Source: Streptomyces flavofungini (lineage in GTDB: Bacteria > Actinomycetota > Actinomycetes > Streptomycetales > Streptomycetaceae). From it: a stretch of DNA of 64,000 nt. The translations under genes and the position numbers were made by a program. This document shows positions 28,346 to 36,601 of the stretch, piece after piece. The stretch is taken from the NCBI RefSeq assembly GCF_030388665.1, contig NZ_CP128846.1:6894501-6958500 (forward strand), given 5' to 3'. Numbering within the stretch: the first letter of the stretch is position 1; each line of letters begins with the position of its first letter. The notes under the pieces are model-generated. The model had not been told where the DNA came from, did no database searches, and saw only the letters and a program-made list of their open reading frames with translations.

Positions 28346-29260
28346 ATGGGCTGGACGGTCCTCTACATCGCGTTCGGCGGAGTCGCGCTGTGGCTGCTCG
28401 GCGAGGTGCTGTTGCAGTACAAGGCGCGGCTGCGCTGGCGACTCCTTGCGTTCGTCGGCTTCCTGGGTGTCGTTCTCGGCGTCCTGATGCCGTCGGTGGT
28501 GGTCATCGCGATCGGTGCGATCGCGTTCGCCACCGGGCAGACGTACGTGACGCTGTCGTTCCGCCGCGGCTTCTCGACCGGCTGGGCGCTCGGCGGTCAG
28601 CCGGGCGCGAGCAGGCGCCGCAAGAGCGTCTCCCGGGGCGCCCCCGCGGAGCCGACCCTCCAGGTCTCCGACCTGGAGTACGACGCGGCCGCCGCCGAGA
28701 ACGGACCGCCCGCCTCCGACGTTCTCGATCAGCAGCCCACGGGCCCCGGTGTGTTCGAGCCCGAGCCCATGCCCGACGACACCGGGCAGTACGGCGTCTA
28801 CAGCGACACGGCGTACGCCCAGCAGACCGCCGGTGACGGCTACGGCTTCGACGGCTACCCGCCGTACGACCCGCAGGGCGCCCAGGCCCAGCAGGAGCCG
28901 CAGGACCCGCTGCACTTCGCCTACGGAGAGACCGGTGAGCAGCGCTACGCCGCCTACTCCGACCCGTACATCGGCCCGCAGTCCTACGGCGCGCAGCCGG
29001 GCTACGACAGCTACGCCGACCCGCAGCCGTACGCGTCCTACGGGGGCGACACCTACGGCGGCGGCTACCAGGACACTCCGCCCGGCGGCGTCTGGGTCCC
29101 GCACCAGCGCACGAGCGAGCCCGCGCCGCCCTACGGCGCGGAACTCCCGCCCGAGCAGCCCGGCTACCCGCCCTTCCAGGGCGAGGGGCTGCCGCCGGAG
29201 CCCGGGGGGCAGTTCGGCTACGAGCCCGGGGTCAACGGGGAGCAGCAGTACCGGTACTGA
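28346..29260 (+). CDS. Hypothetical membrane protein with long Tyr/Pro/Gln/Gly-rich tail
   Basis: A 304-residue protein. Residues 1-75 hold two to three transmembrane helices (WTVLYIAFGGVALWLLGEVL; LLAFVGFLGVVLGVLMPSVVV; IAIGAIAFATGQ) with a conserved-looking turn between. From residue 95 on the chain is disordered, with repeated YD, YG, YA and Gln/Pro units (for example GQYGVYSDTAYAQQ, GYGFDGYPPYDPQG), about 20 tyrosines in all, which may mediate weak multivalent contacts or phosphorylation. It follows metF by 45 bp on the same strand. Family unknown to me; orthologues occupy the same place in other Streptomyces. Confidence 0.78.
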   Translation: MGWTVLYIAFGGVALWLLGEVLLQYKARLRWRLLAFVGFLGVVLGVLMPSVVVIAIGAIAFATGQTYVTLSFRRGFSTGWALGGQPGASRRRKSVSRGAPAEPTLQVSDLEYDAAAAENGPPASDVLDQQPTGPGVFEPEPMPDDTGQYGVYSDTAYAQQTAGDGYGFDGYPPYDPQGAQAQQEPQDPLHFAYGETGEQRYAAYSDPYIGPQSYGAQPGYDSYADPQPYASYGGDTYGGGYQDTPPGGVWVPHQRTSEPAPPYGAELPPEQPGYPPFQGEGLPPEPGGQFGYEPGVNGEQQYRY

Positions 29261-29320
29261 GGCCGGGCAGGGTGCTGAGTCGGGCCACGGTGCTGACGCG
29301 GCTCGCGATGCTCGGTCCGC

Positions 29321-30835
29321 TCACTGGGAGCCGCGGAAATCCGGTCCTTCCACGATGAGTCCGGCGACCAGCGTGCCCGACATGCCCGCGTGCGGCAGCC
29401 CGCCGCCGGGGTGCGACCAGCCGCCGACCGCGTAGAGCCCCGCCACCGCCGTGCTGTTGGCCGGGTGCAGATGCCGTCCGGCCGCGGCGGCGAGGGCGGG
29501 GGCGGGGACCGCGCCGCCGTCGGCACCCGTCGCCTCGGCGACCCGCGCGGGCGTACGGACCTCCTGCCACAGGAGGCGGCCGTCCAGGCCGGGCACCACC
29601 GCGGCCGCGCGGGCGGTCAGCCGTCGCACGTCCGCGTCGGTGACCTCGGCGCCCGCGGGGACCACGGCGGTCAGCGTCACGGCCTCGTGCTCCGCGTCCG
29701 GCGTGGACGTCGGGTCGTCCGGGCGCAGCACCGTCAGGGTCGGGGCGGCGGGGATGCCGGGGGAGCCGCTGCCGTCGGGGCGCCCGAAGACGTGGTTCAG
29801 CTCGTCCGCGCGGTCCGTGGTGTGCAGCACCGTCTGCTGCGGGGTGCCCTGGGGGCGGGCGCCGCGCAGGGCGAGCAGGACGGTGAGGCGGCTGGGGAGC
29901 CCGGACTGCGGGGGCACGTCCTGGGGAGCGCGGGCGGCCGTGCCGGACAGCATCGCGTCCAGCGCGCGGGGCGGCACCCCGGCCACCACGAAGTCCGCGT
30001 CCACGACGGTCCCGTCCGCCAGCTCGACGCCCGCCGCGCGCCCGTCCTTCGTCACGATCCGCACGACGTCCGACCCGAACGCGAACTCGACCCTGCGCGC
30101 ACGGCACCGCTCGTACACCGCGGTCGCGAGGGCCCGCATGCCGCCGCGTGCGGACCAGGTGCCGAAGGTCTGCTCCAGATACGGCAGGACGGCCGCGCTC
30201 GCCGGGGCCGTGCGCGGATCGAGGCCGCGTATCAGCGCGAAGTGCTCCAGGAGCGCGGTCAGGCGGGGCTCGCCGCCCAGCTCGAACTCGGCGACCTGGG
30301 CGAGCGTGGCAGCGCGCCGCTCACGGCGCAGCAGACGCTTCTCGGCGACCGAGGGGTAGGGCTCGCGCTCCGCGAGCACCTGCCAGTTCGGCCACAGGGG
30401 CTCTTCCAGGAGCGGGCGGCGGGCGCGGTCCCAGGCCTCCCGCGCGCGGTTCATGAACGCCGCCCAGCGCGCGCCCGCGCCCGCCCCGAGCGCGCTGTCC
30501 AGGGCCTCGCCGACGCCCGCGCGGGAGGCGTTCGGCAGGTCCGCCGTGGTGCCGTCGGCGAAGACGTGGCGGACGGCGGGCTCGACCTGGGACAGCTCGA
30601 CGCAGTCCTCCAGGGGCTGCTTGCCCGTCTTCACGAACAGGTCGCGGTAGACCGCGGGCAGGTGCAGCAGGGCCGGGCCCGTGTCGAACCCGAAGCCGTC
30701 GCGCTCCACGCGGCCGAGCGCGCCGCCGTACGTCCCCGCGCGCTCGTGCACCACCACCCGGTGGCCCGCCACGGCCAGCCGGGCGGCGGCCGTCATGGCG
30801 CCCATCCCGGCGCCGATCACCACAATCCGTGCCAT
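29321..30835 (-). CDS. Phytoene desaturase (CrtI)-like FAD-dependent oxidoreductase
   Basis: A 504-residue flavin oxidoreductase. ATG 30835 gives MARIVVIGAGMGAMTAAARL, the FAD-binding GxGxxG. Later marks of the CrtI/retinol-saturase group are YGGALGRVERDGFGFDTGPALLHLP and the C-terminal ANSTAVAGLYAVGGWSHPGGGLPHAGMSG. CrtI enzymes desaturate carotenoids, but no crtB, crtE or crtY gene is near, so a different lipid-like substrate is possible. It follows the DUF4126 gene on the minus strand (85-bp gap) and converges with the preceding membrane protein gene. Confidence 0.88.
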   Translation of the reverse strand: MARIVVIGAGMGAMTAAARLAVAGHRVVVHERAGTYGGALGRVERDGFGFDTGPALLHLPAVYRDLFVKTGKQPLEDCVELSQVEPAVRHVFADGTTADLPNASRAGVGEALDSALGAGAGARWAAFMNRAREAWDRARRPLLEEPLWPNWQVLAEREPYPSVAEKRLLRRERRAATLAQVAEFELGGEPRLTALLEHFALIRGLDPRTAPASAAVLPYLEQTFGTWSARGGMRALATAVYERCRARRVEFAFGSDVVRIVTKDGRAAGVELADGTVVDADFVVAGVPPRALDAMLSGTAARAPQDVPPQSGLPSRLTVLLALRGARPQGTPQQTVLHTTDRADELNHVFGRPDGSGSPGIPAAPTLTVLRPDDPTSTPDAEHEAVTLTAVVPAGAEVTDADVRRLTARAAAVVPGLDGRLLWQEVRTPARVAEATGADGGAVPAPALAAAAGRHLHPANSTAVAGLYAVGGWSHPGGGLPHAGMSGTLVAGLIVEGPDFRGSQ

Positions 30836-30920
30836 GCCAGGGACTTTATCGGCACCCACTGACAGCCGAGTCGGGTGCCCAGGGCGGCCCGGCGGGCGTC
30901 CGGTCCCGCGCGGGCCGGGA

Positions 30921-31529
30921 TCAGTCCGGTGGTCGCCCCGCCGCCATTCTCCGCTCCTCCCGCCGCTGCGCTCTGCGCCGCAGGAACCGTCGGATCCGGT
31001 GCGCGAGGAACAGCAGCAGCACGAGCCCCGCGACGAGCAGCACGGCCGCGATGATCGCCGCGGCCTCGGGGTGGAACATCGCGAAGGTGACGATCCCGCC
31101 GACCCCGAGGTCCTCGGCGGTGCTCAGGACGAGGTTGCTGAACGGTTCGGGGGAGGTGTTGACCGCCATCCGCGTCCCGGCCTTGACGGCGTGGCTCGCG
31201 AGGGCCGTCGACCCGCCGACCGCGCCCGCCGCCACGTCCGAGAGGGAGCCGCTCTGCCCGGCGAGCAGCGCGCCCACCACCGCCCCGGAGGCGGGCCGGA
31301 CGACGGTGTGCACGGCGTCCCACACCGAGTCCACGTAAGGGATCTTGTCGGCGACGGCCTCGCAGCCGAAGAGCACGCCCGCGGTGATGAGGACGCCGGG
31401 GCTCTGCAACGACTCCGGGACCTCGTCGGACAGACCCGTGGCCCCGAAGACGCCGAGGAGCAGGACCACCGCGTAGGCGTTGATCCCGCTGGCCCAGCCA
31501 CTGGTGAACACCAGGGGGAGTACGGACAC
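30921..31529 (-). CDS. DUF4126 family membrane protein
   Basis: A 202-residue protein with about five hydrophobic segments: LPLVFTSGWASGINAYAVVLLLGV, GVLITAGVLFGCEAVADKIPY, the Gly/Ala-rich SGAVVGALLAG and GAVGGSTALASHAVKAGTR, and a C-terminal helix (AAIIAAVLLVAGLVLLLFL) followed by an Arg-rich cytoplasmic tail. The phrases GWASGINAY, DKIPYVDSVWDAVHT and GGSTALASHAVKAG identify DUF4126, a family without known function. GTG 31529 is the start. It may be co-transcribed with the CrtI-like gene. Confidence 0.85.
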   Translation of the reverse strand: MSVLPLVFTSGWASGINAYAVVLLLGVFGATGLSDEVPESLQSPGVLITAGVLFGCEAVADKIPYVDSVWDAVHTVVRPASGAVVGALLAGQSGSLSDVAAGAVGGSTALASHAVKAGTRMAVNTSPEPFSNLVLSTAEDLGVGGIVTFAMFHPEAAAIIAAVLLVAGLVLLLFLAHRIRRFLRRRAQRREERRMAAGRPPD

Positions 31530-31618
31530 GGCGTGATCGTAACCAGCGGGGCGCGATCCGGCCCGGCACGGACGCCCGCCCGGGCACGGACGCCCGCCTG
31601 GGCATGGGCACCCACGTC

Positions 31619-31634
31619 TGAGTATCCGTACCTA
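31619..31634. promoter_or_regulatory. Imperfect match to the MacR-binding palindrome
   Basis: TGAGTATCCGTACCTA agrees at 11 of the 14 defined positions with TGAGTAC-N2-GTACTCA, the motif reported for MacR. It lies about 90 bases upstream of the DUF4126 gene. This is a weak, position-based suggestion. Confidence 0.25.
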
Positions 31635-31845
31635 GGCACGGAGATGAGTACGCGCGCGGATGGGACCCGACCTGCGGGGACGGGAGAGTGAGGGCACGGA
31701 GAAGGGCGCGGCACCGGAACCGCCGACACGGGGCGGCGGAATCGGGCGGCGCCCTTGGCCGCTCCTCCCGCCTCGCCCGTGGCGGGAGCGAGGCACGGGG
31801 GCGACCGGGGGACGACCACGGGGGTCGCGCGGGGGAATGCGACAA

Positions 31846-31894
31846 GCGCCGGTCCGGCGGGGCCTGGGACATCCAGGCTCCACCGGACCGGCGC
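31846..31894 (-). terminator. Long hairpin, probable terminator of the ABC-yhgE-tetR unit
   Basis: A 22-base arm (31846-31867) pairs with 31873-31894 at 20 positions around the 5-base loop GACAT. It lies 144 bases downstream of the TetR stop on the minus strand. The right-arm sequence CCACCGGACCGGCGCCGCGC (31880-31899) is repeated directly at 31907-31926, a second possible pairing partner. Confidence 0.6.
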
Positions 31895-31947
31895 CGCGCG
31901 ACGGGCCCACCGGACCGGCGCCGCGCCACGACTGCGAACGGGTGAAC

Positions 31948-32019
31948 GGGCCCGTGCGGGGACCCGCGGAAGGGCCCGCGAAGGGGCCTGTGGAAGGGCC
32001 CGCGCAGGGACCTGTGGAA
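31948..32019. repeat. Three tandem copies of a 24-bp unit
   Basis: Units at 31948-31971, 31972-31995 and 31996-32019 all start GGGCCCG and end GGAA; units two and three differ at only two positions. They lie in the 508-bp gap between the DUF4126 and TetR genes, downstream of the TetR stop. No gene was recognised in this gap (31530-32037); the rest of it is GC-rich sequence with the hairpin and direct repeats listed separately. Confidence 0.85.
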
Positions 32020-32037
32020 GGCCCGCCATCCGCCCCC

Positions 32038-32688
32038 TCACCCGCCGCCGCTCACCCGCCCCTGCAGCAGCCGCGACAGCGCCGCGTGCACGTCGTCGAG
32101 CGAGCGCTCCGGCTGGAACGACTGCCAGTCGAGGGCCGCCACCAGGACCATCCCGACCAGGGCGGCCGCCGTCAGCGGGATGTCGATCTCCTCGCTGAGC
32201 TCACCGCTCTCCACGCCCCCGCGCAGCACGTCCTCGACCACCGCCACGGCCTGCTGGCGCACCACCATGAGCGTGGACTGCCAGGCGCGGTTCGTGCGCC
32301 ACAGCTCGGCCACGTAGAGCTGGGTGAAGGCCGGATAGCGGTCGATGAAGACGAGGCCCGCGCGGATCATCGCGTCCAGGGCGTCGACCTTGCGGCCCCC
32401 TTCCTGGGTGGCCTCGTCGGCGGCCTGCTTCAGGGATGCGGTGAGCAGGCCCACGCCGTGCCGCAGCAGCTCTTCGAAGAGGACCGATTTGCTGGCGAAG
32501 TTGTAGTAGACCGTGCCTTTCGCGACGCCCGCCCGCTCGGCGATCTCGTCAACTGTCGTGGCGGAGAAACCCTGTTCCGCGATGAGGGTGACGGCGGCCT
32601 CGTAGAGCTTCTGCCGGGTGGCCTCACGCCGCGAGCTGCTCGCACTGCTTTCCATGAGCTTGATTTTCACAGGTTCCGGCGCGTTCAC
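32038..32688 (-). CDS. TetR/AcrR family regulator of the ABC-YhgE operon
   Basis: A 216-residue regulator. The helix-turn-helix lies at about residues 20-65 (REATRQKLYEAAVTLIAEQG, GVAKGTVYYNFASKSVLFEEL); the rest is an all-helical ligand domain with a TetR_C-type dimer interface. GTG 32688 overlaps the yhgE stop (GTGA) and has GGAG eight bases before it, so translation is coupled; ATG 32655 is the alternative start nearer the conserved domain. As the last gene of the ABC-yhgE-tetR unit it probably represses that operon through the 32-bp palindrome at 35631-35662. Confidence 0.92.
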   Translation of the reverse strand: MNAPEPVKIKLMESSASSSRREATRQKLYEAAVTLIAEQGFSATTVDEIAERAGVAKGTVYYNFASKSVLFEELLRHGVGLLTASLKQAADEATQEGGRKVDALDAMIRAGLVFIDRYPAFTQLYVAELWRTNRAWQSTLMVVRQQAVAVVEDVLRGGVESGELSEEIDIPLTAAALVGMVLVAALDWQSFQPERSLDDVHAALSRLLQGRVSGGG

Positions 32689-34769
32689 AGGCTCAGCTCC
32701 GGATGCAGCCGGTCCAGGGTCCACACCTGCTTGCGGCGCGCGGAGACGGCGGTGAGCGCCAGGGCGCCGACGGTGAACGCCACGAGCACCGCGCACGCCG
32801 TCCACACGGGCCCGAGTCCGCCGCCTGTGATGAGCCGCCGCAGGGCGTCCACGACGTGCGTCATCGGCAGGTACGGGTGGATCGCGCCGAAGAACGTCGG
32901 GCTCGTCTGCACCGGATAGGTGCCGCCCGCCGACGTCAACTGGAGCATCAGGAGGGCGAGGACGAGGATGCGTCCGGCCGCCCCGAAGCGTGCGTTCAGC
33001 CACTGCACGATCGCCGCGAAGCAGCCCGTCACCAGGATCAGGAAGCCGATCGTCCCGGCCGCCCGCTCCATCTGCAGGCCGAGACGCCAGTGCAGGACCG
33101 ACATCAGGGCCGCCACTTGCAGGGTGCCGAGGGCGGCGACGGGGAGCCAGCCCGCGAGCGCGATGCGCCAGGCGGGGGCGCCCGCGGCGAGCGCGCGCCG
33201 GTTGAGCGGCTGGATCAGCATGTACGCCACCATCGCGCCGACCCACAGGGACAGCGGGATGAAGTACGGGGCGAAGCCCGTGCCGTAGTTGGGCGCCTTG
33301 TGCAGCGACTGGGAGGCGAGCTGCACGGGGTCGGCCATCACGTCCGTGCGCCGGTCGCGGTCCTGCTTGTCGTAGTCGGGGATCTTCTTGACGCCGTCGT
33401 GCAGGCCGCCCGCGAGCTCCTGGGAGCCGTCGGCCAGCTTGAACATGCCGCCGTCGAGGTCGGTCGCGCCCGTCTTCAGCTTGCCGACGCCCGTGTCCAG
33501 GTCCGCGGCGCCGGTCTTGGCCGTGCCGAGGCCCGTGTGCAGCTTCTTGGCGCCCTTGGCGACGTCTCCGGCGCCCGTGTTGAGCGCGTTGACGTCCCTG
33601 ACGGTCTTCTCCAGGTTCTCGTCCAGGTGCGGAGCGCGGTCGGCGAGACCCTGGGCCTTCTTCTGGAGAGCGGCGAGGTTCGTGTCGAGGGTCTTCAGGT
33701 CGCCGTTCTGGTCCTTGACGAGCGTGTCGACGTCCCCGGCGATGATCGAGACGTCGGCCGCGACCTCCTTGGCCTTCTTCAACTTCGGGCACTGATCGGG
33801 AGCGTCGGCGGCCTGCTGACACAGCTCTTCGTAGAGGCCGTTCAGAGCGGCAGACGACTCCTTGGCTTTGGTCGCCTCCTTCGGGGCCCTCTCGACGAGG
33901 GTCTTCAGGTTGTGCCGCACCGCGCGGGAGGAGTCGGCGACGAGCTGGGCGCTGTCGCCGAGCACCTTGCCGTTGTCCTTCAGGTACGGCCGCACCTTGG
34001 CGGCCTCGCCGTTCACGCGGTCGGCGAGCTTCTGGGTGCCGTCCGCGACCCGGCGCGAGCCGTCCTCCAGGTCGCCCGCGCCGGTGTGCAGCTTCCGCAC
34101 GCCCGAGGCGAGGTCCCCGCTGCCGGTCTTGGCGGTCTTCAGGCCGTCGACGAGGTCCTCGGAGCCCTTCTTCGCCTTGCCGATGCCCCCTTCGAGCTTG
34201 TCGGCGCCCTTGGCGGCCTTCTGCGTCTTTCCGTGGATGTCGGAGAACGAGATGAAGATCTTGTCCAGCATGTTCCGCGACGCCTTCGTGGAGGCGGCCG
34301 TGCGCACCTCGGAGAAGACCGTCCGCGAGATCTGCCCGACGATGTAGTTGTTGGCGTCGTTCGTACGGACCTTCAGGGCGCCCGTCTCCGGGGTGTCACC
34401 GGAACTCGACCCCACCCGCTCGCTGAAGTCCGACGGCATCGTCAGGGACAGGTAGTACGTGCCGTCCTCGACGCCGTCGCGGGCCTCGGCGGCGCTCACC
34501 TCGTGCCAGTCGAAGGTCTTGCTGTCGAGCAGCCGCTCGGCGAGGCCGTCGCCCGCCCTGAGCTTCTTGCCGTCGACGGTGGCGCCCTTGTCGTCGTTCA
34601 CGAGGGCCACGGGGATCTTGTCCAGGCGGCCGTAGGGGTCCCAGAAGGACCACAGGTACAGCGCGCCGTACAGCAGGGGCAGCAGCAGGAGCGCCACGAG
34701 GGCCGCGCGGGGCAGCCGGCCCCTGCCGAAGCGCTTGAGCTCAAGCGCGGCGAGCTTCGGCGACCGCAT
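32685..34769 (-). CDS. YhgE/Pip family membrane protein
   Basis: A 694-residue protein with the typical YhgE/Pip plan: one N-terminal membrane helix (AALVALLLLPLLYGALYLWSF) followed by NDDKGATVDG, a long external region (about residues 50-480) full of helical repeats of the type KLHTGAGDLEDGSRRVADGT and TGAADLDTGVGKLKTGATDL, and a C-terminal ABC-2-type membrane domain with five to six helices (PYFIPLSLWVGAMVAYMLI; TSAGGTYPVQTSPTFF; HPYLPMTHVVDALR). The family includes phage-infection and secretion-associated proteins. ATG 34769 (GGAG upstream) overlaps the ABC gene end by 29 bp. Function is probably transport or envelope-related; partner ATPase is the upstream gene. Confidence 0.9.
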   Translation of the reverse strand: MRSPKLAALELKRFGRGRLPRAALVALLLLPLLYGALYLWSFWDPYGRLDKIPVALVNDDKGATVDGKKLRAGDGLAERLLDSKTFDWHEVSAAEARDGVEDGTYYLSLTMPSDFSERVGSSSGDTPETGALKVRTNDANNYIVGQISRTVFSEVRTAASTKASRNMLDKIFISFSDIHGKTQKAAKGADKLEGGIGKAKKGSEDLVDGLKTAKTGSGDLASGVRKLHTGAGDLEDGSRRVADGTQKLADRVNGEAAKVRPYLKDNGKVLGDSAQLVADSSRAVRHNLKTLVERAPKEATKAKESSAALNGLYEELCQQAADAPDQCPKLKKAKEVAADVSIIAGDVDTLVKDQNGDLKTLDTNLAALQKKAQGLADRAPHLDENLEKTVRDVNALNTGAGDVAKGAKKLHTGLGTAKTGAADLDTGVGKLKTGATDLDGGMFKLADGSQELAGGLHDGVKKIPDYDKQDRDRRTDVMADPVQLASQSLHKAPNYGTGFAPYFIPLSLWVGAMVAYMLIQPLNRRALAAGAPAWRIALAGWLPVAALGTLQVAALMSVLHWRLGLQMERAAGTIGFLILVTGCFAAIVQWLNARFGAAGRILVLALLMLQLTSAGGTYPVQTSPTFFGAIHPYLPMTHVVDALRRLITGGGLGPVWTACAVLVAFTVGALALTAVSARRKQVWTLDRLHPELSL

Positions 34770-35592
34770 CGGCCGTCTCCTTGTCGTCGTCGGTGGGGTG
34801 TCCGTCGCTGTGGTCGACTGTTTCGGCCGCGTCGGCTGTTTCACGTATGCCGGCTGCGTCGTGTACGTCGGCTGTGCCGCGTACGTCCGCGTCCGCGCGC
34901 GGTGCCGTCGATACGACGACCGCGCCCTCGGGGGCCTCGCTGCACACGGCCACGACCGTCGTGCCGTTCGCTGCGATTGACCTCAACAGGTCCCAGGCGG
35001 CCTCCCGTTCGGCGTCCGACAGCTTGAGGTCGGTGTCGTCCACGCCGAGCAGCCGGGGCCGTGCGATCAGGGCGAGCGCCACGGAGAGCCGCAGAACTTC
35101 CAGGCGCTCCAGGTCCCGTACGGAGGTCCGGGAGCCCTTGGGCAGCGCCTCGACGTCGAGCCCCGCGGCCCGCAGCGCGGTGTCGATCCGCAGCCGGGAC
35201 TCGGTCGCCCGCTCCTTGCGCGGCCGCAGGAGCCCGCGCAGCGAGCCCTCGAACCGCCGCTCAAGGAAGGCCCGTTCGCGCAGGTGCTCGGCCACCGTCA
35301 GGGCGGGGTCCAGGTCGGTCACGCCGGGGACGGGGCCGAGCCCGCTGATCCGGCGCACGGCGGCCAGCTGCTTGGGCAGCACATGGCGGCCGACGCGCGC
35401 CGTGCCCTCGGTGGACCGCATCCGTCCGGTGAGGGCGAGCAGCAGACAGGTCCGGCCGGAGCCGGACGGCCCCTCGACCGCGATGAGCGACCCGGGCCCG
35501 GCCTCGACGCCGATGCCGCGGAACGCCCAGCCCCGCGGTCCCTTGAGCCCGAAGTCCGCCGCGCTGACGGCGGCGCCGTGCGGACCGTCCAC
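34741..35592 (-). CDS. ABC transporter ATP-binding-like protein with degenerate ATPase motifs
   Basis: A 283-residue ABC ATPase-like protein. The Walker A position reads GPSGSGRT (Lys replaced by Arg), a Q-loop-like region follows, the signature LSGGQ is not recognisable (RTSVRDLERLEVLRLSVAL takes its place), and the Walker B region RPRLLGVDDTDLKLS has Asp instead of the catalytic Glu. It may bind nucleotide but probably hydrolyses it poorly. The last 60 residues are an acidic Ala/Asp/Thr tail. GTG 35592 follows GAGGAGGG. First gene of the unit with yhgE and tetR, 39 bp behind the operator palindrome. Confidence 0.82.
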   Translation of the reverse strand: MDGPHGAAVSAADFGLKGPRGWAFRGIGVEAGPGSLIAVEGPSGSGRTCLLLALTGRMRSTEGTARVGRHVLPKQLAAVRRISGLGPVPGVTDLDPALTVAEHLRERAFLERRFEGSLRGLLRPRKERATESRLRIDTALRAAGLDVEALPKGSRTSVRDLERLEVLRLSVALALIARPRLLGVDDTDLKLSDAEREAAWDLLRSIAANGTTVVAVCSEAPEGAVVVSTAPRADADVRGTADVHDAAGIRETADAAETVDHSDGHPTDDDKETADAVAEARRA

Positions 35593-35630
35593 GGTCCCTC
35601 CTCGTCCGATTCGCTGAGGCCCGTGGGCCC

Positions 35631-35662
35631 AGTTTTTGAACTGACCAGTCAGTGCAAAAACT
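35631..35662. promoter_or_regulatory. 32-bp TetR-type operator palindrome
   Basis: A near-perfect palindrome centred at 35646/35647: outer arms AGTTTTTG and CAAAAACT, inner arms ACTGAC and GTCAGT around CA; 15 of 16 base pairs match. It lies 39 bases before the ABC gene start, so it should control the ABC-yhgE-tetR operon, most simply by the TetR protein encoded at its end. Its position 115 bp before the HEPN gene leaves open a second, divergent effect. Confidence 0.85.
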
Positions 35663-35776
35663 ATCCCGAACCTTCGATCGAGGCAAAAGTGCAGGTCAGG
35701 GCGGATTGTCAGTGGCGTACTCCACGATGGGCACATACGGCCACTGCGCCGTCACACAGACGACAGGAGGTTCGTC

Positions 35777-36304
35777 ATGGCCAGTTCTCACGCCGCAGCC
35801 GCACACCGGCGCCGCGCCCCCGGCCCTGCCCCCTCACTGACCGGTCCCGCGAGCGACGTCCACCCGGTGCTGCGCCGGGCCTCGGCCCCGCCCGCCGCCC
35901 TCGAACTGCTCGCCCAGGCCCGCGCCGGACTCGACGAGGCGGCCCACCTGGACACGTCGAACGAGCGCTACGCCACCGCCCACCTCGCCGCCCTGCGTAC
36001 CGCGGCCGCGGTCCTCGCCGCCCGCGGCCGCCCCGAGCTGAACCCACGCCGCAGGCAGCGCATCCGGAGCGCCTGGGAAGTGCTCCCCGAGATAGCACCC
36101 GAACTGACCGAGTGGAGCGCCCTGTTCGCCTCCGGCGCCGCCCGCAGGGCCCGCGCCGAAGCGGGCATCGAGGGCGCCGCGACCGTCCGCGACGCCGACG
36201 ACCTGCTGCGGGACGTGGCGATGTTCCTCCGCCTGGTCGAGCGCATGCTCGTCCTCCAGCCCGTGCTGCCCCAGCCGAGGAAGGAGGCGCCGGACATCGG
36301 CTGA
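35777..36304 (+). CDS. SAV_6107 family HEPN domain protein
   Basis: A 175-residue soluble helical protein. Residues 1-45 are disordered; residues about 50-165 are the HEPN-like helix bundle (LELLAQARAGLDEAAHLDTS, NERYATAHLAALRTAAAVLAARGRP, RIRSAWEVLPEIAPELTEWS, DLLRDVAMFLRLVERML), matching the family named after the S. avermitilis gene. HEPN proteins are often RNases or nucleotide-binding partners, but the RxxxxH catalytic motif is not clearly present. ATG 35777 follows AGGAGG. It is divergent from the ABC-yhgE-tetR operon. Confidence 0.85.
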   Translation: MASSHAAAAHRRRAPGPAPSLTGPASDVHPVLRRASAPPAALELLAQARAGLDEAAHLDTSNERYATAHLAALRTAAAVLAARGRPELNPRRRQRIRSAWEVLPEIAPELTEWSALFASGAARRARAEAGIEGAATVRDADDLLRDVAMFLRLVERMLVLQPVLPQPRKEAPDIG

Positions 36305-36366
36305 GCGGAGGCGAGCCCGGGGCCGAAGGGGGGAGGCGGGGGGGCGGAGCCCAGGGGAGGGCGGGT

Positions 36367-36470
36367 GCTGCCCCGTGGGCCCTGACCCGCGCTGCCCCGT
36401 GGGCCCTCACCCCCGCCGACCCGTGGGTCCTCCTCCCCCCCGCCGCCCCGCGGAACCTCACCCCCGCTGA
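36367..36470. repeat. Degenerate 24-26-bp tandem repeat
   Basis: About four to five units of the type GCTGCCCCGTGGGCCCTGACCC follow each other (first two at 36367-36390 and 36391-36414 differ at two positions; the later ones decay). The repeat lies in the 297-bp gap between the HEPN and methyltransferase genes; nothing else was recognised there. Confidence 0.75.
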
Positions 36471-36601
36471 CCCGCGCGGACGCCCCCGGGCCGACCAGTG
36501 GGACGGATGACGGGGCACGGTCGTGAAGGCAATAGGGTGGAGGCGCCCGCACCCGAACAGCCCGCCGACCCAGGCGGAGCCGCGCCGAGGAGTCAACTGC
36601 C

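Noticed and set aside
31124..32041. Minus-strand frame with repeated LPQVPAR-like octapeptides as a possible repeat protein
   Set aside because: The repetition comes from the 24-bp tandem DNA repeat; the frame runs into the DUF4126 gene in another phase and has no credible start.
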